A stretch of DNA of 64,000 nt from Beijerinckiaceae bacterium (GCA_024304885.1 JALJOM010000003.1:840110-904109), one strand, 5' to 3'; shown: positions 9,183-21,555, counted from the stretch's first letter. The notes: generated from the sequence alone by a model not told the origin. Numbers and translations are program-made.

Positions 9183-10730
9183 CTATTCCGCAGCGATCGC
9201 ACGCGGCGTGAAGTCTTCTGGGTAATGACGTAGGGCGCTCAGCACGGGATAGGGCGCGAAGCCTCCGAGCGCGCAGAGCGAGCCGAGCTTCATGGTCTGG
9301 CAGAGGTCCTCGAGCAGGGCGAGATTCTCGGCGGGCTTCACGCCGGCGCCGATGCGATCGACCACCTCGACGCCGCGGGTCGAGCCGATCCGGCAGGGCG
9401 TGCACTTGCCGCAGCTCTCGACCGCGCAGAACTCCATGGCGAAACGCGCCATCTGCGCCATGTCGACGGTATCGTCGAAGACGACGAGCCCGCCATGGCC
9501 GATGAGCCCGTCGCGCGCGGCGAAAGCCTCGTAGTCGAAGGGCGTGTCGAACAGGGCCGGCGGAAAATAGGCGCCGAGGGGGCCGCCGCATTGCACGGCG
9601 CGCACGGGCCGGCCGGAGCGGGTTCCGCCGCCGATCTCCTCGACGATCTCGCCGAGGGTCAGGCCGAAGGCCGTCTCGAAGAGGCCGCCGTAGCGGACAT
9701 TGCCGGCGATCTGCAGGGGCATGGTGCCGCGCGAGCGCCCCATGCCGAAGCTCGCGTAATGCTCGCCGCCCTCGGCCAGGATGTGGGGCACGGCGACGAA
9801 GGAGAGCACGTTGTTGACGACGGTCGGCTTCTGGAACAGGCCCTTGTGGGCCGGGAGCGGCGGCTTCGCCCGCACGATCCCGCGCTTGCCCTCGAGGCTC
9901 TCGAGCAGCGCCGTCTCCTCGCCGCAGACATAGGCGCCGGCGCCCATGCGGATCTCGATGTCGAAGGAGAGGCCCGAGCCGCGGATATCCGGCCCGAGGT
10001 AGCTTTCGGCCCGGGCGATCTCGAGCGCCTGCGCGAAGGTCTTGGCCGCATGCGGATATTCCGAGCGGCAATAGACATAGCCCTTGGTCGCGCCGACGGC
10101 GAGAGCGCAGATGGTCATGCCTTCGACGAGCGCCAAGGGATCGCCTTCGACGATCATCCGGTCGGCGAAGGTGCCGCTGTCGCCCTCGTCGAAATTACAG
10201 ACCACATAGCGCCGATCGGCCGGGCAATCGGCGACGGTCTTCCATTTGATGCCGGTCGGGAAGCCCGCGCCGCCGCGCCCGCGCAGGCCCGACTTCGTGA
10301 CCTCGCCGATCGTCGCCGCGGCGCCGATCTCGAGTGCCCGAGAAAGGCCGCGCCAGCCGCCCGTAGCCGCATAATCAGAAAGCGAAAGCGGATCGATGAC
10401 GCCGCACCTTGCAAATGTCAGGCGGGTCTGGCGGGCGAGGTAGGGATGATCCTCGGGCTTGCCGATCCAAAGCGGATGCCCGCGCCCGTCGAGAAATCCG
10501 GCGTCGAACAGGCTCGGGACGTCCTTGCGGGTGACCGGCCCGTAGCCGATCCGTCCTGAGGGTGTCTCGACCTCGACCAGGCACTCGAGGAAGAGCATGC
10601 CGCGCGAGCCGGTGCGGATGATCTCGACCTCGGCGCCGCGCTTCCTCGCTTCGGCTGCGATCTCGGCCGCGACCTTGTCGGCTCCGACGGCGAGCGCTGC
10701 GACATCCTTTGGGACGAAGATCCGTGTCAT
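9183..10730 (-). CDS. fdsB: NAD-dependent formate dehydrogenase beta (NADH/FMN) subunit
   Basis: The 515-residue product combines a thioredoxin-like N-terminal part with the NuoF-type flavoprotein: GRGGAGFPTG for FMN/NADH, CNFDEGDSG, MGAGAYVCGEETALLESLEG, and the [4Fe-4S] motif ESCGKCTPCRIG. It binds FMN and reduces NAD+ with electrons from FdsA. The start ATG 10730 overlaps the fdsG stop (ATGA); the longer frame to 10886 lies inside fdsG. The order fdsG-fdsB-fdsA-fdhD-fdsD is the canonical operon. Confidence 0.96.
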   Translation of the reverse strand: MTRIFVPKDVAALAVGADKVAAEIAAEARKRGAEVEIIRTGSRGMLFLECLVEVETPSGRIGYGPVTRKDVPSLFDAGFLDGRGHPLWIGKPEDHPYLARQTRLTFARCGVIDPLSLSDYAATGGWRGLSRALEIGAAATIGEVTKSGLRGRGGAGFPTGIKWKTVADCPADRRYVVCNFDEGDSGTFADRMIVEGDPLALVEGMTICALAVGATKGYVYCRSEYPHAAKTFAQALEIARAESYLGPDIRGSGLSFDIEIRMGAGAYVCGEETALLESLEGKRGIVRAKPPLPAHKGLFQKPTVVNNVLSFVAVPHILAEGGEHYASFGMGRSRGTMPLQIAGNVRYGGLFETAFGLTLGEIVEEIGGGTRSGRPVRAVQCGGPLGAYFPPALFDTPFDYEAFAARDGLIGHGGLVVFDDTVDMAQMARFAMEFCAVESCGKCTPCRIGSTRGVEVVDRIGAGVKPAENLALLEDLCQTMKLGSLCALGGFAPYPVLSALRHYPEDFTPRAIAAE

Positions 10731-11203
10731 TGCCCACGGACCTCCTCGAGCGCCTCGACGAGGGTGCCACGGTCGAGCCGGGCCAGGGGTTCGCCGTCGA
10801 GCAGCGCGGAGGGGGAAAGAGTGCAGAGGCCGAGGCAATAGACGGGCTCGACCGTGAATTCGCGGTCGGTGGTGGTGCCGTGCCAAGCGACGCCGAGATC
10901 GCGGAGAGTCTCGGCCGCGAGGGCCTCGCTGCCCATGCTCTGGCAGGCTTCGCCGCGGCAGAGCTTCAGGACATGGCGGCCGGCGGGCTCGTGGCGGAAA
11001 TCATGGTAGAAGGTGACGACGCCATGGACCTCGGCGCGGCTGAGGTTGAGCGTCTCGGCGATCAACGGGATCGCGGCAGCGTCGATATAGCCGAACTCCT
11101 CCTGCAGGGCATGCAGGATCGGCAGCATCGGCCCTTCGAGGCCCGAAAATTCGGCGAGGATCGCCTTTGCACGCGGTTCGTTCCAGGCGACGGCCTCGGG
11201 CAT
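10727..11203 (-). CDS. fdsG: NAD-dependent formate dehydrogenase gamma subunit (NuoE-like)
   Basis: This 158-residue NuoE-type protein has the four [2Fe-2S] ligands in CRGEACQ and CLGLC. It is the first gene of the operon and helps carry electrons between FdsA and FdsB. The ATG at 11203 fits the family length. Its promoter should lie in 11204-11328, before the repeat copy at 11329. Confidence 0.95.
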   Translation of the reverse strand: MPEAVAWNEPRAKAILAEFSGLEGPMLPILHALQEEFGYIDAAAIPLIAETLNLSRAEVHGVVTFYHDFRHEPAGRHVLKLCRGEACQSMGSEALAAETLRDLGVAWHGTTTDREFTVEPVYCLGLCTLSPSALLDGEPLARLDRGTLVEALEEVRGQ

Positions 11204-11328
11204 GCAATCCTTCCCTTTTCTCGCGCTTGTTCCTTGCTTCCTTGGACTTTTAGGGCCTAGCGTGGCCAGATCAATAAAGCTGTCCGGTACCCCGATCGGG
11301 AATTCTTATCGTTCCAATCTCGGAATTT

Positions 11329-11580
11329 TGAGCGGGATGAGGAAAAGCGGACACCGGTTTTCCGCCCGCGTCCCGTTCTAAACTTTTGGAATCGATCACG
11401 TTTCATGACTTTGGATCGATTCGATCCAAAGTCATCGGGATCTAGAGAAATTTCGAGCGAACCGGACGCCGGTTCGCATAGCGATCTCGATGTTTCGAGG
11501 GATCGACATCGATGCGAAGTTGAGACAAAACAAGACTGTAGAGCCGGTTTCCGATTCAACCGGATCGGAAACCGCTCTAG
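11329..11580. repeat. Intergenic repeat copy 3 (R1 reverse then R2 forward)
   Basis: From 11329 a reverse short-type R1 (GAGCGGGATGAGGAAAAG, then the palindrome around ATGACTTTGGATCG, 11405-11434) runs into a forward R2 ending in CCGATTCAACCGGATCGG and CCGCTCTAG. It separates the LysR gene from fdsG and could act as a terminator or attenuator between them. Confidence 0.85.
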
Positions 11581-11586
11581 GCGGGC

Positions 11587-12468
11587 TCAGTCGCCGATGG
11601 CAATCTTCTGCGCCTCGGCACAGAGCGCCTGCACGAGAGGCGACATCGGCTCGCGACGGGCGACGACGAGCCCGATCTTGTGGACCTCGCGGGGCGCGAC
11701 GATCGGGATCGAGCGCAAGGGCTCGGGGAGGCCCAGCACCTCGGCGAATTTCTCCGGCATGATGCTCGCCCAGCGTCCCGTGCGCACATGCGCGAACAAG
11801 AGGACCATCGAGTTCGACTCGAGCATGGGAGGGGCGTTGGCATTGCCGAGAAGGCGGTCGATGATGCGCCGGTTCTGCATGTCCGGGGTCAAGAGGCACA
11901 GAGGGATATAGGCAACCTCCGACCAGGTCACGCTCGCGCGCTCGCCGAGCGGGCAATGAACCGAGGTCAAGAGCCGATATTGCTCGTTGTAGAGGGGGAT
12001 GGTCTTGAACTGGCCGATCGGCTCGTTGTCGAGATAGGTGAGGCCGGCGTCGATCTCGAAGCTGTCGAGCATCGACAGGATCTCGCGCGACGAGAGCGAC
12101 AGGATGGTGAAGCGCACCGCCGGATGCTTGACCCGGAATGGGGTCGTGAGGCTCGTCACCATGCCGAGGACGGTCGGGATCGCGGCGATCTTCAGGTGCC
12201 CGTCGAGCGAGGCCCGGCTCGAGCGCACGTCCTGGCGCATGGCGCGCGCATCGGCGACGATCCGCTTCGACCATTCGAGCGCGCGCTCGCCTTCGGGCGT
12301 CAGGCCGTGGAACCGCGACGTGCGGTTCACGAGGGGAACCCCGAGCGTGTCCTCGAGCTGCTTGATCCCGGCCGAGAAGGTCGGCTGGGTGACGCCGCAG
12401 ACCTCGGCCGCGCGGCTGAAGCTCTGCTCGCGGGCGAGCGCTATGAGAAATTCGAGCTTGTCGATCAC
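11587..12468 (-). CDS. LysR-family regulator, probably of the fds operon (FdsR-like)
   Basis: The protein has an N-terminal LysR helix-turn-helix (AREQSFSRAAEVCGVTQPTFS) and a C-terminal periplasmic-binding-protein-like effector domain, about 293 residues in all. I place the start at GTG 12468 (reads MIDKLEFLIALARE) because LysR proteins of this group begin that way; the ATG at 12570 would add 34 non-homologous residues, and neither start has a strong ribosome site. It is upstream of and parallel to fdsGBACD, as in related bacteria where a LysR protein activates fds in response to formate. That role is inferred from position. Confidence 0.85.
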   Translation of the reverse strand: MIDKLEFLIALAREQSFSRAAEVCGVTQPTFSAGIKQLEDTLGVPLVNRTSRFHGLTPEGERALEWSKRIVADARAMRQDVRSSRASLDGHLKIAAIPTVLGMVTSLTTPFRVKHPAVRFTILSLSSREILSMLDSFEIDAGLTYLDNEPIGQFKTIPLYNEQYRLLTSVHCPLGERASVTWSEVAYIPLCLLTPDMQNRRIIDRLLGNANAPPMLESNSMVLLFAHVRTGRWASIMPEKFAEVLGLPEPLRSIPIVAPREVHKIGLVVARREPMSPLVQALCAEAQKIAIGD

Positions 12469-12656
12469 GTTGACGCGCCGATGAAGCCGGCACGACGGCG
12501 CTTCACAGGACCCTGTTCCGCAACCGCGACCGGCCCCGCCGATGTTGGATGCCGGCCCCGGCGAAGTCAATCGGGGGCGGGGGCGGGATCGCGCCGATTC
12601 GGCGGTGTCGTCCGTCCATCCGCTTGACCAAGGTCTCGTTCCCGCCTACGTTTATC

Positions 12657-12702
12657 GATGGGACACCTTTCCCCAACGAAAGGCGCCCATCTGAAAGGAT
12701 GG
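12657..12702 (+). promoter_or_regulatory. Structured serC leader with alternative pairings (serC-motif-like)
   Basis: Just before serC a nested hairpin can form: GATGGG (12657-12662) with CCCATC (12686-12691), and inside it CCTTTC (12666-12671) with GAAAGG (12678-12683). GAAAGG is repeated at 12693-12698 over the ribosome site, and GATGG is repeated at 12698-12702, so the same two strands could instead pair with the ribosome-site region. Alphaproteobacterial serC-serA operons are known to carry a conserved leader (the serC RNA motif). Identity with that motif is inferred, not computed. Confidence 0.6.
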
Positions 12703-12706
12703 TGAA

Positions 12707-13879
12707 ATGAATTCTGCACGTCCTGCCGCGCGGCCCGCCCGCGCGCAATTTTCTTGCGGGCCGACGGTCAAGCACCCGGGCTGGTCCCTGCAGAAGCTCG
12801 CGAACGCGCCGCTCGGCCGCTCGCATCGCGCCAAATCCGCCAAGGCGCGCCTGAAGCTCGCAATCGACCTGACCCGAGAGGTCCTGCAGGTTCCCACGGA
12901 CTATCGCATCGGCATCGTCCCCGCCTCCGATACCGGCGCCGTGGAGATGGCGCTGTGGTCGCTCCTCGGCACGCGTGGGGTCGCTGTTCTCGCGTGGGAA
13001 GCCTTCTCCGGCGATTGGGTCAGCGACGTCGTCAAGCAATTGAAGATCGAGAATGCGCGCGGCCTGGTCGCTCCCTACGGGCAGCTGCCCGATCTCTCCG
13101 CGGTGAATTTCGATCATGACGTGGTGTTCGCCTGGAACGGCACCACCGCGGGCGTTCGCGTGCCGAACGGGGATTGGATCCCAGCCGATCGCAAGGGTCT
13201 CACCATCTGCGACGCTACTTCGGCGGCTTTCGCTCAGAAGCTCGACTGGACGAAGCTCGATGTCGCGACCTTCTCCTGGCAGAAGGTGCTCGGCGGCGAG
13301 GCCGGCCACGGCATGTTGATTCTCGGGCCGCGCGCGGTGGAACGGCTCGAGACCTACACGCCGCCGTGGCCGCTCCCGAAAATCTTCCGCTTGACCAAGG
13401 GCGGAAAGCTCAATCAGGGCATCTTCGAGGGCGAGACCATCAACACGCCTTCGCTCCTCTGCGTCGAGGACTATATCGAGGCGCTGCACTGGGCCAAGGC
13501 CGAGGGCGGGCTCGAAGGCTTGATCGCCCGCGCGGACCGGAACTCGAAGGCGCTCTCGGATTGGGTGGAGCGCACCCCCTGGGTCGATTTCCTTCCGAAG
13601 GACTCGAGCATCAGATCCAACACGAGCATCTGTCTCGAGATCGTCGATCCTGCGGTCACCGCCTTGTCCCCGGAAGGGCATGCCGCCTTCGCCAAGGCGA
13701 TCGCGAGCCTCCTCGAGAAGGAGCATATCGCCTACGATATCGGGTCCTACCGTGATGCGCCGCCGGGCCTGCGGGTCTGGTGCGGGGCAACGGTCGAGAC
13801 GAGCGACATCGAGGCGCTCACCCACTGGCTCGACTTCGCCTTCGCGAGCGTCAAGGCCGACCTGACCAAGGCCGCCTGA
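12707..13879 (+). CDS. serC: Phosphoserine aminotransferase
   Basis: The 390-residue enzyme converts 3-phosphohydroxypyruvate and glutamate to phosphoserine and 2-oxoglutarate (second step of serine synthesis). The alphaproteobacterial form is recognisable from its opening ([20 protein letters not shown]) and the PLP-lysine region [20 protein letters not shown] sits about eight bases before the ATG. serA follows on the same strand with repeat copy 4 between them, so the pair supplies serine synthesis from 3-phosphoglycerate. The leader at 12657-12702 probably controls both genes. Confidence 0.95.
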   Translation: MNSARPAARPARAQFSCGPTVKHPGWSLQKLANAPLGRSHRAKSAKARLKLAIDLTREVLQVPTDYRIGIVPASDTGAVEMALWSLLGTRGVAVLAWEAFSGDWVSDVVKQLKIENARGLVAPYGQLPDLSAVNFDHDVVFAWNGTTAGVRVPNGDWIPADRKGLTICDATSAAFAQKLDWTKLDVATFSWQKVLGGEAGHGMLILGPRAVERLETYTPPWPLPKIFRLTKGGKLNQGIFEGETINTPSLLCVEDYIEALHWAKAEGGLEGLIARADRNSKALSDWVERTPWVDFLPKDSSIRSNTSICLEIVDPAVTALSPEGHAAFAKAIASLLEKEHIAYDIGSYRDAPPGLRVWCGATVETSDIEALTHWLDFAFASVKADLTKAA

Positions 13880-13998
13880 TCACGGGACCGGCTCCCGGGG
13901 TCGCCGTCATGCGATCTTTGCTTGCGACGCGCAGGGTCCTCGTCCTCGAGCCGGTTCGGCTCACCCGAGGCCGGTCGCCTGCGCCTTGCTTCGCCCGA

Positions 13999-14098
13999 GA
14001 CAAATTTCCAGCGAGCCGGACCTCGGCTCGTGTCGCGCCATCGCGACGAGACAAGGTTTTAGAGCGGGTTTCCGACTCCGCCGGATCGGCGACCGCTC
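13999..14098 (+). repeat. Intergenic repeat copy 4 (R2, forward)
   Basis: TTTCCAGCGAGCCGG, GTCGCGCCATCGCGAC, and the closing hairpin TTCCGACTCCGCCGG. It lies between serC and serA, where it may form an RNA structure in the shared transcript. Confidence 0.75.
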
Positions 14099-14111
14099 GG
14101 GGAGGCTTCCC

Positions 14112-15698
<1,587 letters not shown>

Positions 15699-16081
15699 CG
15701 AGCCGGGCGTCTTCGGGTCGAGTCGGGTCTTGCGGAAGTGGGAACCCGATCCACAGTCATGAAACGTGATCGAGACATCAAATAGGACGAATGACCTAAA
15801 GCTACGGCGATTCTCGACGAATGGGCGTATGATTCACGAATGAGATCAGCTCGACCTCTACAGAAATCACCCGTTGTTGCAGATCGGTCCGTGAGCTTGA
15901 TATTCTAGACATCAGTTTGAAGGTTTGCAGAATGAGCCGACCGAGCCGGTAGGGATCGGCTGTTGCAGGCGTGCATCGCACCATGAAATAAGAACATCCA
16001 CATATTGGGCTTTTATTGCATTTTCCTTTCGGGAGCGCACCCTAGCGGCATCTTGTCAATTGTGCCGTGAGGTGTCCGACT
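15699..16081. other. Intergenic region before the porin, AT-richer
   Basis: A short decayed repeat piece lies at 15746-15777. The remainder (about 15790-16060) is visibly less GC-rich than its surroundings and holds no gene. It should include the porin promoter and leader. Confidence 0.5.
15746..15777 (+). repeat. Intergenic repeat fragment (decayed R1)
   Basis: AGTCATGAAACGTGATCGA matches the middle of R1 copies elsewhere; both flanks are lost. Confidence 0.45.
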
Positions 16082-17377
16082 ATGCCATGCCTGCGTAACC
16101 ATTCTCTCGCGTCCCGGGTCGGCGCGAGCTTGCTCCTTGGAGGAGCGTACCTCGGAGCCTTCGGGACTCCCGCGTCCGCCGCTGACGTTGCACCGGCCCC
16201 CCCGTCACCGCCGTCATGGTGGAGCACCGTGGAGCTGTCGGGCATCGTCAATCCCGGGCTCACCCTCAACCCGTCCTATCCGATCGATGGGCTGAACTTC
16301 GGCCAGCTGTTCACCGACAAGGCCAACACTGTCCTATTCAACCAGGGCGTGCTGATGGTCCAGCGCCCGATCGACCCGACGTCGCCCGACTATGATCTCG
16401 GGTTCAAGTTCCAGTTCATGTACGGCACGGATGCGCGCTACGTCCATTACCTCGGCGAGCTCGACTACGCCGTCAATGCGACGGCGCAGGTCGCTGTCGT
16501 CGAAGCCAATCTCCAGCTCCATACGCCATGGCTCTTCCAGGGTGGCATCGACATCAAGGGCGGCCAGTTCGCGACCTACGAAGGCGCGGAGGTCATCTAC
16601 GCACCCGACAACCTGCTCTACTCGCATTCCTATATCTTCAACTTCGGCATCCCGCTCATCCATACGGGCATCATGACCACGAGCCACGTGACGCCTTGGC
16701 TCGACATTCACGCCGGCGTCACGTCGGGCGTGAACACCGCGCTCGGGTATCGGCTCGGTGACAACAACGGCGCGGCCTCCTTCCACGGCGGCATCGGGCT
16801 CAACCTGTTCGATGGCGCTCTCACGGTCCTCGGGACGACCCATATCGGCGCCGAGAACCCGGATACGATAGGAACCCGCGAGGCCTGCGCCTGCAACCCG
16901 AACAACAGCCTGCGCTACCTCAACGACATTACCGTCATCTGGAAGGCGACCGACAGGCTCACCTTCATCTCGGACCTGAACTACATCAAGGACGACGCCT
17001 TCAACGCCACCGGCTTCGGCATGGCGCAATATGCGGCCTTCGCGATCACCGACTGGCTGAAGATCGTCGGACGCGCCGAGATCTGGCGTGACCAGAACGG
17101 CTTCTTCGTCGCCGCCTTCCCGGGTCGTTTCGATTTCGCCAACGCCCAGTGGGGCTTCCCGAACACGGCGATCTTCACGGTGCCGACGACCTATCTCGAG
17201 CTCACCGCGGGATTGAACATCACGCCGCCGATTCCGGACGGTCTTCCCTTCATCAAGGGCCTGATCGTTCGCCCGGAAATCCGCTACGACCGCTCCTTGA
17301 ACAACACGACGCCGTTCAACGGCGGGACCTTCCATTCGCAGTTCACCTTGGCCGGTGATCTGATCGTGAAGTTCTGA
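16082..17377 (+). CDS. Outer-membrane beta-barrel porin (OmpL/BBP2-like)
   Basis: The 431-residue protein begins with a signal peptide (cleavage probably after ASAAD/TPASAA, about residues 30-34). It continues with alternating aromatic/polar strands typical of a barrel and ends in Phe (DLIVKF), the outer-membrane insertion signal. Segments such as LPFIKGLIVRPEIRYDRS resemble the beta-barrel porin-2 (OmpL-like) family. The ATG at 16082 has TGAGGT eight bases before it; a GTG at 16067 is possible. Substrate unknown. It stands alone, with a repeat hairpin right after the stop. Confidence 0.75.
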   Translation: MPCLRNHSLASRVGASLLLGGAYLGAFGTPASAADVAPAPPSPPSWWSTVELSGIVNPGLTLNPSYPIDGLNFGQLFTDKANTVLFNQGVLMVQRPIDPTSPDYDLGFKFQFMYGTDARYVHYLGELDYAVNATAQVAVVEANLQLHTPWLFQGGIDIKGGQFATYEGAEVIYAPDNLLYSHSYIFNFGIPLIHTGIMTTSHVTPWLDIHAGVTSGVNTALGYRLGDNNGAASFHGGIGLNLFDGALTVLGTTHIGAENPDTIGTREACACNPNNSLRYLNDITVIWKATDRLTFISDLNYIKDDAFNATGFGMAQYAAFAITDWLKIVGRAEIWRDQNGFFVAAFPGRFDFANAQWGFPNTAIFTVPTTYLELTAGLNITPPIPDGLPFIKGLIVRPEIRYDRSLNNTTPFNGGTFHSQFTLAGDLIVKF

Positions 17378-17398
17378 GCCTCGCAAAGCTCACGCGCC

Positions 17399-17540
17399 CA
17401 GAGCTGCTTTCCCTATCCGATGGAAATCGGAAGGCAGCTCTCCGTTCTTGTCTTGGCGCAATTTTGCATTGCGATATGGCTGTTGCGAAACATCGCCAGC
17501 GACGCGAAGCGGTAACCGCTTCGCTGGAAATTGCTCCAGA
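17399..17540 (-). repeat. Intergenic repeat copy 5 (R2, reverse)
   Basis: GAGCTGC...TTTCC / GGAAGGCAGCTC hairpin, then TTCTTGTCTTGGCGCAATTTTGC and CGCTTCGCTGGAAATTGCTC, the reverse of forward R2 copies. It sits between the convergent porin and pckA ends and could terminate both. Confidence 0.8.
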
Positions 17541-17543
17541 GGC

Positions 17544-19148
<1,605 letters not shown>

Positions 19149-19205
19149 CGCAAATTCTCCAAAAGGCTGGACCCCAGCAAATGCACGATCCGCGACGGAT
19201 GTTCA

Positions 19206-19219
19206 TTGATCAAGGTCAA
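19206..19219. promoter_or_regulatory. Possible FNR/FixK-type site upstream of pckA
   Basis: TTGATCAAGGTCAA fits the core TTGA-N6-TCAA of FNR/FixK sites. It lies 58-71 bases before the pckA ATG. The match is short and a chance occurrence is possible. Confidence 0.4.
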
Positions 19220-19285
19220 GATCATTGCGCATAGGATAGGCGATTGTGCGAAAGATAGGCTGCCTCGGCAGGTGCAAAATGCTTC

Positions 19286-19312
19286 GGGCTGAACCGAGGA
19301 ACGGTTCAGCCC
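19286..19312 (-). terminator. Stem-loop, probable terminator after the HugZ-like gene
   Basis: GGGCTGAACC (19286-19295) pairs perfectly with GGTTCAGCCC (19303-19312) around a 7-base loop. On the minus strand an ATTTT run follows after five bases. A T run also follows on the plus strand, but no plus-strand gene ends nearby, so it most likely ends the gene at 19365-20144. Confidence 0.6.
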
Positions 19313-19364
19313 GAGATTTTTGTCGCCGAAAACTCTGTAGCACATCGTCGCCGCGGCACAAAGC

Positions 19365-20144
19365 TCAATGCGGCTCGGGCGCCTCGTTCGGCGCGGCGCT
19401 CCGCGCGCTGGCAGCGAGCTCGACGAGGACCTGCCGCAAGGCCTCGGGCGTTCGAACGGGCGCCGGAAAGACGATGCGCGCGGTTCGATCGCCGCAGGCG
19501 AGGTCGAGGCCCTCGGGATCGAGCCCGGTCGCGCGCCACGCGCCGGGCAGCTCCCCCGCCAAGACGGTCGCGTAGAGGGCGAGCGCATCCTCGTGATCCG
19601 CGTTCAGGTGGCCGAGTGCGGAGCCCTCGGCCGCGACCAGGCTTTCTGCGCCGTCGAGCGGCGTCGTAAGGGCAGTTCCGTCGAAGCTCGCCGCACGGGC
19701 GAAACCGCCGTTCAGATGTGCGCGCTCGACCGTCACGCGCCAGAAAGAGAAATCCGGGAAATCGGCATAGAGTTCCGCCTTCGGATGCCGCGACAGGAAC
19801 CGGGCGCGGAGCGCCGCGCGCGCGTCCGGCTCGCTCACGCGAGCGGCGGCACCCTCGAGCGTCAGACGCGGATGGGCGAGCGGGTCACCCTTGCCGGTCC
19901 TGGCGAGAAGCAGGGAGAGATGCGGATCCGCCTCGAGGTGGCGGGTATGCGCCGCGAGCCGAGACACGAGAAGGATCGGGCTGCCGTCCGGCATGGTCGC
20001 GACCGTGACGAGGCTCGCGAAAGGCGTGTGCTCGGGCGTCGTGGTCGCGAGGGTGCCCGAACGGGTCGCGCGCAGGAGCTCCTTCGCCTCGGCCAGAGGG
20101 TCATAGGGCTTGGGTTCCTGGGCGTTGCCCACTTGCGCGTTCAT
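19365..20144 (-). CDS. HugZ-like heme-utilisation/PNPOx-fold protein
   Basis: The 259-residue protein has an N-terminal split-barrel flavin-binding-type domain (residues about 15-150; TPFASLVTVATMPDGSPILLVSRLAAHTRHL split across the domain) and a C-terminal DUF2470-type region with GHLNADHEDALALYA. This pairing is that of HugZ/heme-iron utilisation proteins, some of which bind or degrade heme. Heme activity here is inferred from the family only. It appears monocistronic, with a stem-loop after the stop. Confidence 0.82.
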   Translation of the reverse strand: MNAQVGNAQEPKPYDPLAEAKELLRATRSGTLATTTPEHTPFASLVTVATMPDGSPILLVSRLAAHTRHLEADPHLSLLLARTGKGDPLAHPRLTLEGAAARVSEPDARAALRARFLSRHPKAELYADFPDFSFWRVTVERAHLNGGFARAASFDGTALTTPLDGAESLVAAEGSALGHLNADHEDALALYATVLAGELPGAWRATGLDPEGLDLACGDRTARIVFPAPVRTPEALRQVLVELAASARSAAPNEAPEPH

Positions 20145-20204
20145 CGTGTGGGTCCGTGCACTCCAATGGCTTGCGATCTTACCTCGGCGCCGCGTCCCGT
20201 GGCT

Positions 20205-20355
20205 AGATCACGATGACTTTGGATCGATTCGATCAAAAGTCATGAAACGTAATCGATTCCACAAGTTTAGAGCAGGATACGCAGATAAGTTTACGCAATC
20301 TGCGTAAACGCGATTGCGCCGGAAAACCGGTATCAACTTTTCCTCATCCCGCTCT
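20205..20355 (+). repeat. Intergenic repeat copy 6 (long-type R1, forward)
   Basis: Complete example: the palindrome ATGACTTTGGATCG...CGATCAAAAGTCAT, then AGAGCAGGAT, the long-type insert GTTTACGCAATCTGCGTAAAC, and closing ATCCCGCTCT. It lies in the promoter region of the HugZ-like gene and after the end of tsaC. Confidence 0.9.
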
Positions 20356-20375
20356 GAAGCGCTTGCCGGTTCCTC

Positions 20376-21359
20376 TCAGGGCCGCGGCGCGGCGGCGCGG
20401 GCGAGCCGGTCGTTGATCGCCTCGCCCAGGCCTTCACGCGGGATCGGCGCGACCGCGATCACCTCGTATCCGAGCGCATCGAGCTCACGAAGGTAGAGAA
20501 AGAGGTTCCGAGCCGCCTCTTCGAGGTCACGGGCCGGCGACAGGTCGCGGACATGCGTGCCCTCGGGAAAGGTTCCGCCGAAATCGAGCCCGGCTTCGCC
20601 GTCGCGAAGCTCGGTCGCGCCGAGGTGCAGATGCGCGCGCGGCGCGTAATGCGAGGCGAGCATGCCCGGCGCGAGGATATGCTCGGCCACCGTGGGCTCG
20701 GCCAGGGCGAACCCGAGCGCGGCCTCGATCGCGGCGCGGGAGACGGCGCCCGAGCGCAGGAGCCGGGGCGGCCCGTCGAGGCAAGCGACGATGGTCGACT
20801 CGAGGCCCTCGGGGCAGCGCCCGCCGTCGAGGACGAGATCGACGCGTCCGTCGAGGTCGTCGAGGACATGCGCCGCTGTCACCGGGCTCACGCGCCCGGA
20901 CCGATTGGCCGAAGGCGCGGCGATCGGGAGCCCCGCGGCTGTGACGAGCGCGACCGCGACCGGGTGCGCCGGCACCCTGAGCGCAATTGTGTCGCGCCCC
21001 GCCCGCGCCCGAGCGCACACGCTGGTCCCCCGCGCGACCGGGACGACGAGCGTCAAAGGCCCCGGCCAGAAGGCCTCGGCGAGCCTCGAGGCGTCGCGCG
21101 AGAATTCGCCCTGTGCGCGGGCAACATCGAGGCTCGGGACATGGGCAATGAGCGGATTGACGTCGGGCCGGCCCTTGGCCGCGAAGATACGCCCGACGGC
21201 GGCCTCGGAGGTCGCGTCCGCCCCGAGCCCGTAGACCGTCTCGGTCGGAAAGGCGACGAGGCCCCCCTTCGTCAAGATTTCGGCGGCCTCGGCGATCCCT
21301 TTCGGATCGGCGGCACGCCGGACGAGCGTGCGAGCAGGCGGTTCGAGCAATGGTTTCAT
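20376..21359 (-). CDS. tsaC: L-threonylcarbamoyladenylate synthase (Sua5/TsaC)
   Basis: The 327-residue protein has the YrdC fold: PTETVYGLGADA, AAKGRPDVNPLIAHV and APSANRSGRVSPVTA, the substrate and ATP sites. A C-terminal Sua5 extension (about 215-327, with GMLASHYAPRA) makes it the longer Sua5 type. It makes threonylcarbamoyl-AMP for the universal t6A37 modification of ANN-reading tRNAs. An essential housekeeping gene, apparently alone. Confidence 0.93.
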   Translation of the reverse strand: MKPLLEPPARTLVRRAADPKGIAEAAEILTKGGLVAFPTETVYGLGADATSEAAVGRIFAAKGRPDVNPLIAHVPSLDVARAQGEFSRDASRLAEAFWPGPLTLVVPVARGTSVCARARAGRDTIALRVPAHPVAVALVTAAGLPIAAPSANRSGRVSPVTAAHVLDDLDGRVDLVLDGGRCPEGLESTIVACLDGPPRLLRSGAVSRAAIEAALGFALAEPTVAEHILAPGMLASHYAPRAHLHLGATELRDGEAGLDFGGTFPEGTHVRDLSPARDLEEAARNLFLYLRELDALGYEVIAVAPIPREGLGEAINDRLARAAAPRP

Positions 21360-21451
21360 GGCGCGATGAAGCGCCGGACGCGCCGCTTGCGCAAGGCTTG
21401 ATAAGTCTCCTCGCGTCGCGCATGTCTTCTCGGCGGACCTCGGCCCGCGCC

Positions 21452-21555
21452 TAGTGCATTTTCCAGCGAAGTGGTCTCCGGTTCACGTCGTGAAAATGCG
21501 ACAATTTCGAGGATGTAGAGCGCGTTCCGATCCAATTGGATCGAACGGGCTCTAG
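21452..21555 (+). repeat. Intergenic repeat copy 7 (R2, forward)
   Basis: GCATTTTCCAGCGAAGTGG, GGTTCACGTCGTGAAAATGCG, and the closing GATCCAATTGGATCG hairpin ending in CTCTAG. It lies between the divergent tsaC and acyl-CoA dehydrogenase genes, within their promoter region. Confidence 0.88.

Noticed and set aside
6348..9233. Very long plus-strand open frame opposite fdsA (also opposite rnr 35464-37800 minus, and opposite aas 38070-42119 plus)
   Set aside because: High GC leaves stop codons rare in antisense frames. The translations are Arg/Gly/His/Asp-rich with no recognisable domain, while the sense frames are clear enzymes.
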